This document shows positions 17,314 to 26,313 of a stretch of 64,000 nt of DNA, piece after piece. The translations under genes and the position numbers were made by a program. Each line of letters opens with the position of its first letter. The stretch's first letter is position 1. The notes beneath the pieces were generated by a model that saw nothing but the letters and a program-made list of their open reading frames with translations, made no database searches and was not told the DNA's origin. This DNA is from an uncultured Clostridia bacterium (GTDB taxonomy: Bacteria > Bacillota > Clostridia > Christensenellales > Borkfalkiaceae). The DNA lies in assembly GCA_947053655.1 (NCBI GenBank), contig CAMRTO010000002.1, positions 1 to 64,000 on the forward strand. Reading direction: 5' to 3'.

Positions 17314-17436
17314 ATGAAATTAATTAATGAAAAGTTACCGTCATTTTTAGATTATTGTATTCAAACCCGAAACGCCCAATCCCTTGAAGAAGTAATTTAT
17401 ATTATTTCTGTCAATCAATTCGATTATAAAGGTTAA
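17314..17436 (+). other. Small open frame of 40 codons, possibly a gene tail
   Basis: An A+T-rich frame reads MKLINEKLPSFLDYC and continues to FDYKG. It has no Shine-Dalgarno and sits in a stretch of about 470 bases with no intact gene. It may be the leftover end of a decayed gene or a chance frame. Confidence 0.2.
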
Positions 17437-17441
17437 AGAAC

Positions 17442-17471
17442 AAAAATAAAAAGGCTTAGGAATTACCTAAG
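17442..17471 (-). terminator. Terminator of tRNA-Thr
   Basis: CTTAGG (17455-17460) pairs with CCTAAG (17466-17471). On the minus strand CCTTTTTATTTTT follows. Confidence 0.75.
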
Positions 17472-17482
17472 TCTTTTTATTT

Positions 17483-17558
17483 TGGAGCTACTGGCCGGAT
17501 TCGAACCGGCGACCTGCTGATTACGAATCAGCTGCTCTACCAGCTGAGCCACAGTAGC
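17483..17558 (-). tRNA. tRNA-Thr (anticodon CGT)
   Basis: The reverse complement folds into a full 76-base cloverleaf. The 7-bp acceptor is GCTACTG/CAGTAGC, the D-arm contains GCTCAGCTGGTAGAGC, and the anticodon stem GCTGA/TCAGC has loop TTCGTAA. The T-arm is GCCGG TTCGAAT CCGGC, and CCA is encoded. The anticodon CGT reads ACG. Confidence 0.95.
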
Positions 17559-17673
17559 ATATTTGCGTTTGACTATATCATTATAACAAATAAATAAAAT
17601 TTTGCAAGCAATTTTGCGCGGGCGTTTGAATATTTTTACGCGGCTTTTATGTTCTTGCGCCATGTAAAATTTG

Positions 17674-17702
17674 TTTACTTTTATTTTGCTTTAATGTATA
17701 AT
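17674..17702 (+). promoter_or_regulatory. Promoter of the ComEC-like/aro operon
   Basis: TTTACT (17674-17679), 17-bp spacer, TATAAT (17697-17702). The expected start near 17709 excludes the in-frame ATG at 17708 as the translation start. Confidence 0.75.
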
Positions 17703-17740
17703 AAACTTTGTATAATTGTAAATTGCGGATAAAGCGAAAG

Positions 17741-18787
17741 ATGAAGCAGAGTAAAAGGGGCAAATTGCCGAAGCTGTCAAAGGGCAGGTTAAAGGCTGTA
17801 ATAATTGCGGCGGCGGTTTGCGCACTTGTAATTGCGCTTGTTATAACCGATTGTTTCATACCCGTAAAATATATCGCAAGCTATTTTGTGTTAAGAAACA
17901 AAGGCGCGAAATCCGGCGTTATGCGGGTCAGGTTTATTGACGTAGGCTACGGCGATTGCGCCGTGGTGGAGCTTCCCGACGGGAAAAACATGCTTATCGA
18001 CGGCGGCGACGGAACTTATAAAAACGAAGCTAAAATTTTTAAATTTCTGAACAAATGCGATATCGATACTATAGACTATCTTGTTTGTACTTCCGTTAAT
18101 AACGAGCAGTGCGGCGGTCTTGCGGAAATAGTAAAAAACAAGAAGGTCAAAAAAATTTTCATGCCGTACTGTAAAAACGTTTATGTTACTGACGGTTACC
18201 GGGATTTCGTTTCGGCGGCTGACCGCAGCGGCGCGCAAAAAATAATAAGCGAATACGGCGCGGGCGAAGTAAACGAAAAAAGCGACTATTTTTTTACTTT
18301 CCTTTCTCCGTCCGTACATACCGACCCGACGGGCGCGTCCGAATACGAAAATTTGAACGAAAACCCCTCGTCCGAGCAGGCGCGGAACGACGCTTCCGCC
18401 GTCATGTGGCTTGAATACGGCGGGGTCGGCATGCTTTTTTTGGGCGACGTGGAAAGCGGCTTGCAGAAAAAAATAGTTTCCGACTACAATTTCGTTTTGT
18501 CTGCGGGCGACGGGTACTGCTATATTGACGGCAGGTCGGTGCAGCTTGAAAAATGCAAATTAATAAAAGCGGCAAACCACGGCAATGTCAAATCCGCCTG
18601 CGCGCCGCTTTACGACTTGACCAAACCGCAGTATGCGGTAGTTTCTGTCGGGCAGAACGGCAAAGGGTGTCCTTCTTTGGACGTTATGTCCGACGCGATA
18701 GAATATGCCGGCGACAATTTTTTCAGGACGGATTGCTACGGAACCGTTACCTTTGAAATAGCCGACGGCGTTTTGGCGTTAAAATAA
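17741..18787 (+). CDS. Membrane-anchored ComEC/Rec2-like metallo-beta-lactamase-fold protein with degenerate metal site
   Basis: This 348-residue protein has one N-terminal helix (about residues 17-40) and an exported MBL-fold domain like the C-terminal domain of ComEC (RFIDVGYGDCAVVELPDG, MLIDGGDG, MLFLGDVE). In functional relatives the next motif is THPHADH. Here residues 117-123 read TSVNNEQ, so every zinc-binding His/Asp is replaced. The later GHHGS motif reads ANHGN. The fold is kept but hydrolysis is unlikely, making it a probable pseudoenzyme. It begins the aro transcript, 13 bases before aroC. The ATG at 17741 is chosen from the promoter position and the preceding GCGAAAG. Its role is unknown. 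Confidence 0.75.
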   Translation: MKQSKRGKLPKLSKGRLKAVIIAAAVCALVIALVITDCFIPVKYIASYFVLRNKGAKSGVMRVRFIDVGYGDCAVVELPDGKNMLIDGGDGTYKNEAKIFKFLNKCDIDTIDYLVCTSVNNEQCGGLAEIVKNKKVKKIFMPYCKNVYVTDGYRDFVSAADRSGAQKIISEYGAGEVNEKSDYFFTFLSPSVHTDPTGASEYENLNENPSSEQARNDASAVMWLEYGGVGMLFLGDVESGLQKKIVSDYNFVLSAGDGYCYIDGRSVQLEKCKLIKAANHGNVKSACAPLYDLTKPQYAVVSVGQNGKGCPSLDVMSDAIEYAGDNFFRTDCYGTVTFEIADGVLALK

Positions 18788-18800
18788 CAAGGAGAATTAT

Positions 18801-19931
18801 ATGAAGCTGTCAACGGCAGGAGAATCGCACGGCAAATGTCTTGTCGGGATAATAGAGGGGTTGCCGTCCAATCTCGATATAGATATCGACGAAATAAATT
18901 ATTACCTTGCACTCCGTCAAAGCGGTTACGGCAGGGGCGGCAGACAGAAGATAGAGCGTGATAAGGTCGAAATTTTAAGCGGCGTAAGAAATCTCAAAAC
19001 GCTGGCAAGTCCGCTTGCTTTCGTTATTAAAAACGCCGACTATGAAAACTGGCGCGGCGTTATGGCTCCCGAGGGGTGCGACGTGTCTTTGAAAACGCTT
19101 ACAAAGGTGCGCCCGGGGCACGCCGACCTGACGGGAATGAAAAAATACGCCCAGTCGGACGCGCGCAATATTTTAGAGCGCGCAAGCGCAAGGGAAACCG
19201 CTTGCCGCGTCGTTGCGGGTAGTATTGCAAGGCAGTATCTGCGCGCGCTCGGGGTCGAAATTTCGGGGTACGTCAAAAGCGTTTGCGGAATAGAGGATAA
19301 AGGTAATTATACTTTTTCCCAGATAGAAAAGGCAAAAGACTCGCCGCTTTTTATGCTTGATAAGGAAGCGGAAAGCAAAGCCTTAAAAAAAATAGACAGT
19401 CTGAAAGAAGCGGGCGATACGGCGGGCGGAGTAATAGAGATACGCATTAAAGGACTTAAAAGCGGCTTCGGCAGTTGTATGCAGTATTATTCCAAGCTTG
19501 ACGCGGTTCTCTGCGGCGCGCTTATGAGCGTTCAGGCTATAAAAGGCGTGGAGGTCGGGCTCGGCTTCGGTTGCGCTTATAGAGAGGGAAGCGCCGTTCA
19601 CGACGAAATATACCCCGAAAACGGGAGGTACGTAAGAAAGACCAACAACGCGGGCGGTATTGAGGGCGGTATGTCCAACGGTGAGGAAATTGTCCTCCGC
19701 GCCGCAATGAAGCCCATTCCCACGCTCATGAAAGGACTTGAAACGATAGATTATGTTACGGGACAGCCCTGTACGGCGGCGGCGGAAAGAAGCGACGTCT
19801 GCGCAGTCTGCGCGGCGGAAACCGTGCTTGAAAGCGTCGCGGCGTTCGCGCTTGCGGACGTTGTTTCGAAACGTTTGGGCGGCGATAACATGCAGGAAGT
19901 TATTAAAAGGTACGCCGGTTTAGAGGATTGA
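18801..19931 (+). CDS. aroC: Chorismate synthase
   Basis: AroC converts EPSP to chorismate using reduced FMN. The 376-residue protein has all the family blocks: N-terminal TAGESHGKCL, RQSGYGRGGRQKIE, the long ASARETACRV segment and the C-terminal GGIEGGMSNGE. A good Shine-Dalgarno (AAGGAG) precedes the ATG. It is followed almost directly by aroB. EPSP synthase (aroA), needed for its substrate, is not in this operon. Confidence 0.96.
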   Translation: MKLSTAGESHGKCLVGIIEGLPSNLDIDIDEINYYLALRQSGYGRGGRQKIERDKVEILSGVRNLKTLASPLAFVIKNADYENWRGVMAPEGCDVSLKTLTKVRPGHADLTGMKKYAQSDARNILERASARETACRVVAGSIARQYLRALGVEISGYVKSVCGIEDKGNYTFSQIEKAKDSPLFMLDKEAESKALKKIDSLKEAGDTAGGVIEIRIKGLKSGFGSCMQYYSKLDAVLCGALMSVQAIKGVEVGLGFGCAYREGSAVHDEIYPENGRYVRKTNNAGGIEGGMSNGEEIVLRAAMKPIPTLMKGLETIDYVTGQPCTAAAERSDVCAVCAAETVLESVAAFALADVVSKRLGGDNMQEVIKRYAGLED

Positions 19932-19933
19932 CC

Positions 19934-21004
19934 ATGACGGATATCAAATTAAAAACGCAGTCTGGCGACAGCGTTATTCATTGCGGAGAAGGCGCCTTTT
20001 CGGCGTACGCGCACGGGCTTGCCGCCCGCGGCGTTTTTATCGTAACCGACGCCAATGTTTTCAGTCTTTACCGCGACCTTATCCGTAAAACATTCGGCGA
20101 AAAAGCTCCGGTAAAAATTCTTCCCGCAGGGGAGACGAGCAAGTCTACGCGCTACCTTTTGGAAATAATTCAGGCTATGCTCGAAGCCGACATGAAGCGC
20201 GGCTGTACCGTTATAGCAATCGGCGGCGGAGTCGTTGGGGATATCGCGGGGCTTGCCGCTTCTCTGTATATGCGCGGCGTAAATCTCGTCCAGATACCTA
20301 CGACCTTACTTTCGCAGGTGGACAGCTCTGTCGGCGGCAAAACGGCGGTGGATTTCAAAAACGTAAAAAATTTGATAGGCACGTTCTATCAGCCGGGTGA
20401 AGTTATCGCGGACCCGCTTTTTCTGGAAACCTTGCCTCCGCGTGAAATACGTTGCGGCTTGGGGGAAATAATCAAATACGGTGCGCTCAACGGCGAAATA
20501 TATTCCAAGCTGAAAAATGCGGACGATTTTACAAACCCGCATTTTCTCGCCGACGTTATAACAGACTGTATTCGCCATAAAGCCGAGGTTGTCGCGCGCG
20601 ACGAACACGACTTAAACGGTATACGCAAAACCTTAAATCTCGGACACACCACAGGTCACGCTTTGGAGCTGTATTACGGCAGGAAGTCCCACGGCGAATT
20701 TGTGCTTATCGGCATGTATTACGAACTGTATATCGCGCATTCTTACGGCGTATGTAAGGGAAGTTATTACGAAAATTTAATTTCGCTTATTACTCGCGTT
20801 CTGAAAAAAATCCCCGTTTACGAAGATATGGAAAAGGCGTTAACCAACGCCGTACACGACAAAAAAAATCCCGACGGTAAAATTTCCGTAATCGTCCCCG
20901 GAATAGAGGGGAAAAGCGCGGAAATACTGCTTGATTTCAACGAATACGTTTCGCTTATAACGGAGTGCGGAAACGTGTTAAAGGAAGCTTATGGAAAGTC
21001 TTAA
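19934..21004 (+). CDS. aroB: 3-dehydroquinate synthase
   Basis: AroB cyclises DAHP to 3-dehydroquinate with NAD+ and a metal. The 356-residue protein shows the NAD-binding GGGVVGDIAGLAAS, IPTTLLSQVDSSVGGKTAVD, and the metal ligands in the GHTTGHALE and SHGEFV motifs. The ATG at 19934, 7 bases after AGAGG, is preferred; a TTG at 19928 that overlaps the aroC stop is the alternative. Its 3' end overlaps aroE by 14 bases. Confidence 0.95.
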   Translation: MTDIKLKTQSGDSVIHCGEGAFSAYAHGLAARGVFIVTDANVFSLYRDLIRKTFGEKAPVKILPAGETSKSTRYLLEIIQAMLEADMKRGCTVIAIGGGVVGDIAGLAASLYMRGVNLVQIPTTLLSQVDSSVGGKTAVDFKNVKNLIGTFYQPGEVIADPLFLETLPPREIRCGLGEIIKYGALNGEIYSKLKNADDFTNPHFLADVITDCIRHKAEVVARDEHDLNGIRKTLNLGHTTGHALELYYGRKSHGEFVLIGMYYELYIAHSYGVCKGSYYENLISLITRVLKKIPVYEDMEKALTNAVHDKKNPDGKISVIVPGIEGKSAEILLDFNEYVSLITECGNVLKEAYGKS

Positions 21005-21800
21005 ACTGGCGGTAATAGGTAAAGACGTTTCGCAGTCGGACAGTCCGCGCATACACTCGTTTATAGCGGCGGCAACGGACAGAAAAGTCGACTATGTTGC
21101 GCTTTCGATTCCTGAGAGGGAGTTTGCCGAACGTGTTTGCGGGTTGTTTTGCGGGCTTGACGGCTTCAACGTAACCATTCCTTATAAAATTTCAATTATC
21201 CCTTATCTCAACCGTTTGCACGGTGACGCGCAAATTTTCGGCGCGGTGAATACGGTAAAAACGTCCGACAAATCAGGTTACAATACCGACGGTTCGGGCT
21301 TTGCGCTTATGTTAAAAAACGGCGGCGCGGACGTAAAGGACAAAAAAGTACTTCTTCTCGGCGCGGGCGGCGCAGGCAGAAGCGCGGCGAAAAAGCTTGC
21401 CGACGGCGGCGCGCAGGTTTTCCTTTACGATAAAAGTTACGAAAAAGCGCGCGGTGTCGCAGAGGAATTCGAAGCGGTAACGGCTTTGCGCGATTTATCC
21501 GCCGCAAGATATTATGCTGTTATAAACGCAACCGGCGTCGGCATGCACGGCACGGAAGGCGTTTCCCCCGTAGACGGCAGTCTGATAGAGCTGTGCGATA
21601 CGGCTGTGGATTTGATTTACAGACCGCGGCAAAGTAAGTTTTTGCAGATTGCCGCAAATTACGGTAAAAAAACGATAAACGGCGAAGCCATGCTGTTTTA
21701 TCAGGCGTATTTTTCGCAGTGTATTTATTTCGGAATTTCGCCCGACGAGGACGGGGCAAAACGGCTTTTCGCAAAGTATAAAGAGGTATTCGGTCAATGA
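20991..21800 (+). CDS. aroE: Shikimate dehydrogenase
   Basis: AroE reduces 3-dehydroshikimate to shikimate with NADPH. The 269-residue protein has the substrate site (SQSDSPRIH near 15, FNVTIPYK near 63), the catalytic Lys in that block, NTDGSGF, and the nucleotide-binding LLGAGGAGRSAAKKL. It overlaps aroB by 14 bases and aroQ by 4 bases. Confidence 0.94.
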   Translation: MESLKLAVIGKDVSQSDSPRIHSFIAAATDRKVDYVALSIPEREFAERVCGLFCGLDGFNVTIPYKISIIPYLNRLHGDAQIFGAVNTVKTSDKSGYNTDGSGFALMLKNGGADVKDKKVLLLGAGGAGRSAAKKLADGGAQVFLYDKSYEKARGVAEEFEAVTALRDLSAARYYAVINATGVGMHGTEGVSPVDGSLIELCDTAVDLIYRPRQSKFLQIAANYGKKTINGEAMLFYQAYFSQCIYFGISPDEDGAKRLFAKYKEVFGQ

Positions 21801-22207
21801 AGCTTTTATTTATCAACGGAGTGAATCTCAATATGACGGGCGTCAGGGAAAAAGACGTCTACGGCGCGCAAACTCTCGAAGAAATCAATAAAGAAATTTC
21901 CGCGCATTTCAAGGGCGACGACTGCGAATTTTTTCAAAGCAATTCCGAGGGTGAGCTGTGCTCAAAAATTCAGTCCGCACATTGTGACGGTATAATACTG
22001 AACGCGGGCGCTTATACTCATTACAGCTATGCCCTGCGCGACGCTATCGCTTGCACTTCCGTTCCCGTAATAGAGGTGCATATGTCCAACGTTCACTCGC
22101 GAGAGCCGTTCAGGCACGTTTCCGTTATTTCGGAAGTATGCAAAGGCGTCGTGTGCGGGTTCGGTAAAAACAGCTATATCCTCGCAGGCGAAAGCTTCAA
22201 GCTATGA
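21797..22207 (+). CDS. aroQ: 3-dehydroquinate dehydratase, type II
   Basis: AroQ dehydrates 3-dehydroquinate. The 136-residue type II enzyme keeps the active-site Arg and Tyr (VREKDVYG), the Asn and His of LNAGAYTHYS, and EVHMSNVHSREPFRH. The usual NGPNLN reads NGVNLN, a mild change. ATGA overlaps couple it to aroE upstream and aroK downstream. Confidence 0.94.
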   Translation: MKLLFINGVNLNMTGVREKDVYGAQTLEEINKEISAHFKGDDCEFFQSNSEGELCSKIQSAHCDGIILNAGAYTHYSYALRDAIACTSVPVIEVHMSNVHSREPFRHVSVISEVCKGVVCGFGKNSYILAGESFKL

Positions 22208-22695
22208 ATATAGTACTTGCGGGTATGCCGGGAAGCGGCAAAACCACTCTCGCGCGCGAATTCCAAAACCGCGGCAGAATCGTCGCGGATACGGATGAGG
22301 AAATCGTGCGTCGCCACGGAGAAATCAAAAAAATTTTCGACGAATACGGAGAGGGATATTTCAGGGACTTGGAGTCGCAGGCGGTATTAAGCTTATCCTC
22401 GCTCGACAATGCGGTTATTGCCACCGGCGGCGGCTGCCTTATGCGCGAGAGTAACGTCAACGCTCTTAAAGAAAACGGTAAGATAGTTTATCTCCGCTCA
22501 AGGATGGAAACGCTTTTAAAACGCGTGGGCGGCGGAGAGGGCAGACCTCTCTTGTACGGCAACGCGGCGGCGGCTTTGGAAAAGTTGTACTCACAGCGTT
22601 CCCCCGTATACGAATGGGCGGCGGACTTGATAATCGACACGGACGAGCTTACGCCGGAGCAGACGGCGGATAAAATTACGGAGTATTTCGGATGA
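22204..22695 (+). CDS. aroK: Shikimate kinase
   Basis: AroK phosphorylates shikimate at the 3-hydroxyl. The 163-residue P-loop kinase has Walker A GMPGSGKTT, the metal- and substrate-binding DTDEEI (instead of the common DxD form), the Arg of GYFRDLE and the GGGC motif. It overlaps aroQ by 4 bases and the following dehydrogenase gene by 4 bases. Confidence 0.94.
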   Translation: MNIVLAGMPGSGKTTLAREFQNRGRIVADTDEEIVRRHGEIKKIFDEYGEGYFRDLESQAVLSLSSLDNAVIATGGGCLMRESNVNALKENGKIVYLRSRMETLLKRVGGGEGRPLLYGNAAAALEKLYSQRSPVYEWAADLIIDTDELTPEQTADKITEYFG

Positions 22696-23417
22696 AAACG
22701 GCATTGGTTACAGGCGGCACGAAAGGAATAGGCAAAGCGGTTGCGCTTGCTTTTTTGGAACGCGGCTTCGAGGTTGTTATAAACTATCACGAAGACGAGG
22801 AAACCGCGCTTGCCACCCAGGAAGAATTTAACATGCTCGGCTACTGTCCCGTGCTTATGCGCGCGGACGTATCGGACGAAATGCAGGTAAAGCAAATGTT
22901 CAGGGAGTTTTTCGGAATATACGAAAAACTCGACGTTCTCGTTAACAATGCGGGCATATCGCTTGTCCGCGTAATTCAGGATACGACGCCAGCGGACTGG
23001 AATACGGTTTTCGACGTAAACGTAAAGGGAGTATATCACTGTTGCCGCGCCGTTGCGGACAATATGATTTGTTACGGAGGCGGCTGTATAATCAATATAG
23101 CTTCCGTATGGGGCGAAATAGGCGCAAGCTGCGAGGTGGCTTATTCGGCTTCGAAAGGCGCGGTTATAGCGTTTACAAAAGCCCTTTCAAAGGAACTCGC
23201 CCCCTCTAAGGTGCGCGTAAATTGCGTGTCGCCCGGCGTTATCGATACGGGTATGAATTCCCATCTCACCGCGGCGGAAATGGAAAGCCTTATAGAACAG
23301 ATTCCCGCAGGACGCATAGGCTATCCCGCAGACGTGGCAAAAGCTTGCGTATATCTTGCGGAAGCGGATTATGTTACGGGTGAGGTGCTGTCAGTCGGCG
23401 GCGGCTTCGGGAAATAA
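22692..23417 (+). CDS. Short-chain dehydrogenase/reductase, FabG-like
   Basis: This 241-residue classical SDR has the cofactor motif TGGTKGIG, NNAG, the catalytic Ser (IASVWG), YSASK and the closing VLSVGGGFGK. It resembles 3-oxoacyl-ACP reductases and the YmfI-type EF-P 5-aminopentanone reductases; sequence alone does not decide. It starts inside the end of aroK (ATGA), so it is translated with the aromatic pathway genes, although a shikimate function is not established. It ends the operon. Confidence 0.85.
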   Translation: MKTALVTGGTKGIGKAVALAFLERGFEVVINYHEDEETALATQEEFNMLGYCPVLMRADVSDEMQVKQMFREFFGIYEKLDVLVNNAGISLVRVIQDTTPADWNTVFDVNVKGVYHCCRAVADNMICYGGGCIINIASVWGEIGASCEVAYSASKGAVIAFTKALSKELAPSKVRVNCVSPGVIDTGMNSHLTAAEMESLIEQIPAGRIGYPADVAKACVYLAEADYVTGEVLSVGGGFGK

Positions 23418-23481
23418 AAACGGGCGCAAATTTTTTCGTAAAAAAGGAAATCGGGAATTTTTTTCGTAATTAATTAAGGTA

Positions 23482-24507
23482 ATGGAAAAATTCAAAAGTT
23501 TAAAGGATAAGACGTATGCGGTCGAACGGGCGTTTTTTTCACCGTTCGCAAGCCTGTCGGAAAATACGCGCGGCAGACAGCGCGGCGAGCAGCCTTGCGC
23601 CATGCGTACGGAATACCAGCGCGACAGAGACAGACTTATATACTGTAAATCTTTCAGAAGGCTGAAAAACAAAACGCAGGTATTTTTTTCGCCCGAGGGC
23701 GACCATTACGTAACGCGCCTTACGCACACTTTGGACGTGGCGCAGATTGCAAGAAGCATAGCCCGCGCTTTAAGCCTGAACGAGGACCTTGCCGAAGCAA
23801 TTGCTTTGGGTCATGATTTGGGGCATACGCCCTTCGGACACAGCGGCGAACGTATACTTGACAAGCTTTGTCCTTCGGGATTCGAACACAACGTCCAGTC
23901 GTTGAGGGTTGTCGACGTTCTCGAAAAAGACGGTTGCGGATTAAACCTTACATACGAAGTGCGCGACGGCATTTTAAACCACAAAAAAAACAGCGACCCG
24001 TGTACGCTCGAAGGCAGATGCGTGTCGCTTGCCGACAGAATAGCTTACATAAACCACGATCTGGACGACGCTATCCGCGCGGGCATATTAAAAGCGGAAG
24101 ACGTTCCCAAGCATATAGTGGACGTGCTTGGCAAAAGCTCTAAGGAGCGTATAAACACCGCTATCACTTCCGTTTATAAAAATTCCGACGGAAAGAATAC
24201 TGTTTCAATGGACGCGCAGGTGGAGCGGGCAAGCGAAGAAATGCGCAATTTCATGTTTGAAAGGGTTTATCTTTCGGGCTCTGCCAGAGGCGAGGAAGAA
24301 AAAGCGGAAAGAATGCTTTCGGCAATGTATTCTTATTTTATCGCCCGACCGGAGAGATTGCCCGAAATTTACGTCTCTTTATTGGACGGTTTTCCGCGCG
24401 AACAGGTAGTATGCGACTATCTTTCTTCGATGACCGACAAATATGCAGTCTACATTTTCAACGGCATTTTCGTTCCGCACGGCTGGACTTTTATAGACGA
24501 AAAATAA
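23482..24507 (+). CDS. dgt: dGTP triphosphohydrolase-like HD protein
   Basis: This 341-residue enzyme probably hydrolyses deoxynucleoside triphosphates to nucleoside and triphosphate. The signature segments are YCKSFRRLKNKTQVF, the HD metal motifs TRLTHTLDVAQIAR and LGHDLGHTPFGH, and the later INHDLDDAIRAGIL. It is the usual first gene of the dnaG-rpoD operon in clostridia, 18 bases before dnaG. AAGG lies close to the ATG. Confidence 0.92.
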   Translation: MEKFKSLKDKTYAVERAFFSPFASLSENTRGRQRGEQPCAMRTEYQRDRDRLIYCKSFRRLKNKTQVFFSPEGDHYVTRLTHTLDVAQIARSIARALSLNEDLAEAIALGHDLGHTPFGHSGERILDKLCPSGFEHNVQSLRVVDVLEKDGCGLNLTYEVRDGILNHKKNSDPCTLEGRCVSLADRIAYINHDLDDAIRAGILKAEDVPKHIVDVLGKSSKERINTAITSVYKNSDGKNTVSMDAQVERASEEMRNFMFERVYLSGSARGEEEKAERMLSAMYSYFIARPERLPEIYVSLLDGFPREQVVCDYLSSMTDKYAVYIFNGIFVPHGWTFIDEK

Positions 24508-24525
24508 AATTTACACATAACGAGT

Positions 24526-26313
24526 ATGGCAACGGCATTACAGGAGTTTTTAATAACTCTCAAAGAAAAAGTCAATATAGTGGACGTCGCGGGCGGATAT
24601 CTTTCGTTGGAGCGGCGCGGCAACGGACACTGGGCATGCTGTCCTTTTCATCATGAAAAAACGCCGTCTTTTTGCATTAACGAGGCGGACCAGTATTACC
24701 ATTGCTTCGGTTGCGGCGAATCGGGCGACGTAATAAAATTCGTGCGCGAGCTGGAAAATATCGATTTTATGGACGCCGTCAAAATGCTTGCGGAGCGGGC
24801 GGGGCTTCAAATTCCGCAATCCGGCTTCGACAACCAAAAGACTACCGAGCTTAAACGCAAGCGCGACACCCTTTTGAAAATAATGAACGACTGCGCGCAT
24901 TTTTATCTGGACAACCTCAATTCGGGAAACGCAGACGAGCATATCGCTTATATTTTAAAACGTAAAATACCGTCTAACATAGTGCGCACGTTCGGACTCG
25001 GCGCCAGCTTGAATTTTACCGACTTACCAAAATATCTTTTATCCAAGGGCTATGACAGGCAGGATATGATAGACAGCGGTACGGTAAACGAAGCGGACGG
25101 AAAACTTTCCGACGCGCAGGGCGGCAGACTGATTTATCCCGTCATAAACGCCATGGACGAGGTTATCGCTTTCGGCGGCAGGGTCTTGAAAAAAACAAAT
25201 TTCGCCAAATACAAAAACACCAAAGACACGCTCATTTTCAATAAAAGCAAAAATCTTTATAATATTAATCTTTTAAAAAAATTGAGAAAAACCCAAACTA
25301 TAAAAGAAGTGATAATGGTAGAAGGGTATATGGATACTATTTCTCTCTACCAGGCGGGTTTTAAAAACGTGGTCGCAAGCATGGGCACTTCGCTCACGCA
25401 GGAGCAGGCGCGGCTTATCAAGCGGTATACCGATACGGTGCTTATAAGCTACGACGGCGACGGGGCGGGGCAGAAAGCCAACATGCGCGGACTTGAAATC
25501 CTCAAAAACGAAGGGCTTAACGTAAAAGTAGTGCCGCTTCCCGACGGGCTCGATCCCGACGACGTAATAAAGCAGCGCGGCGCGGAAGGTTACAGGCAGT
25601 GCTTGGACGCGGCTATGCCGCTTATCGACTATAAGCTTACTTCTCTCGGACGCGGATACGATTTGAACAAAACCGAGGACAAGCGCAAATACATTGCCGA
25701 GGCGATAAAGATAGTGCGCACGGCTGACAGCGCGGCGGAGCAGGAGGAGCTTTTATACAGGCTCAGGGACGCCACGGGCATTTCATACGAATCTTTGAGT
25801 CGTGACCTTAATAGCGTAAAAGAACGCCCCGCGCCGCAACAGCCGCAGGAAACGCCGCGCAAGGACGCGTCGTCGGTAATTGAAAAGGCATCGCGTTTGG
25901 TAACGGCGGCATATCTTTTCGGCGCACCGTACGCAAGGGAAGATGTTTCCGAAATTCCGTTCTGCGACGACGTGCATACGGTAATTGCAAAATATCTGAA
26001 ATCCAAAAAGCTTATGGGCGAGCGAATCCAGCCTGCCGAGTTGTTTGAGTTTTTTGAAGAAAGCACGGCGGAGTACGAAGAGCTTTGCAGAATTCTCGAT
26101 TACAGCGCGGGCGGCGCGCTTGACGGCGAAGTTGCCGAAAAAAGCTTTAACGACTGCGTCGTCAAACTGAAAATACATGCTTTGGACGTGCGAATAAACG
26201 CCCTTAAAATTCAATCCGATACCGAACGGACTATAGACGGAAAACTTGCCTTGGTGTCCGAAATACAAAAACTATTAAAACAAAGGGAAAAATTAAAAAG
26301 CGGAGACAAATAA
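24526..26313 (+). CDS. dnaG: DNA primase
   Basis: DnaG makes RNA primers for replication. The 595-residue protein has the CHC2 zinc motif ([12 protein letters not shown] followed by [11 protein letters not shown], near residues 40-67), the core TOPRIM motif [11 protein letters not shown] and [13 protein letters not shown]-terminal helicase-binding region follows a Pro/Gln-rich linker (near 435-447). Its stop codon shares one base with the rpoD start. Confidence 0.97.
   Translation: MATALQEFLITLKEKVNIVDVAGGYLSLERRGNGHWACCPFHHEKTPSFCINEADQYYHCFGCGESGDVIKFVRELENIDFMDAVKMLAERAGLQIPQSGFDNQKTTELKRKRDTLLKIMNDCAHFYLDNLNSGNADEHIAYILKRKIPSNIVRTFGLGASLNFTDLPKYLLSKGYDRQDMIDSGTVNEADGKLSDAQGGRLIYPVINAMDEVIAFGGRVLKKTNFAKYKNTKDTLIFNKSKNLYNINLLKKLRKTQTIKEVIMVEGYMDTISLYQAGFKNVVASMGTSLTQEQARLIKRYTDTVLISYDGDGAGQKANMRGLEILKNEGLNVKVVPLPDGLDPDDVIKQRGAEGYRQCLDAAMPLIDYKLTSLGRGYDLNKTEDKRKYIAEAIKIVRTADSAAEQEELLYRLRDATGISYESLSRDLNSVKERPAPQQPQETPRKDASSVIEKASRLVTAAYLFGAPYAREDVSEIPFCDDVHTVIAKYLKSKKLMGERIQPAELFEFFEESTAEYEELCRILDYSAGGALDGEVAEKSFNDCVVKLKIHALDVRINALKIQSDTERTIDGKLALVSEIQKLLKQREKLKSGDK

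Noticed and set aside
17708..17740. ATG at 17708 as start of the ComEC-like protein
   Set aside because: It lies at or before the predicted transcript start from the promoter at 17674-17702.
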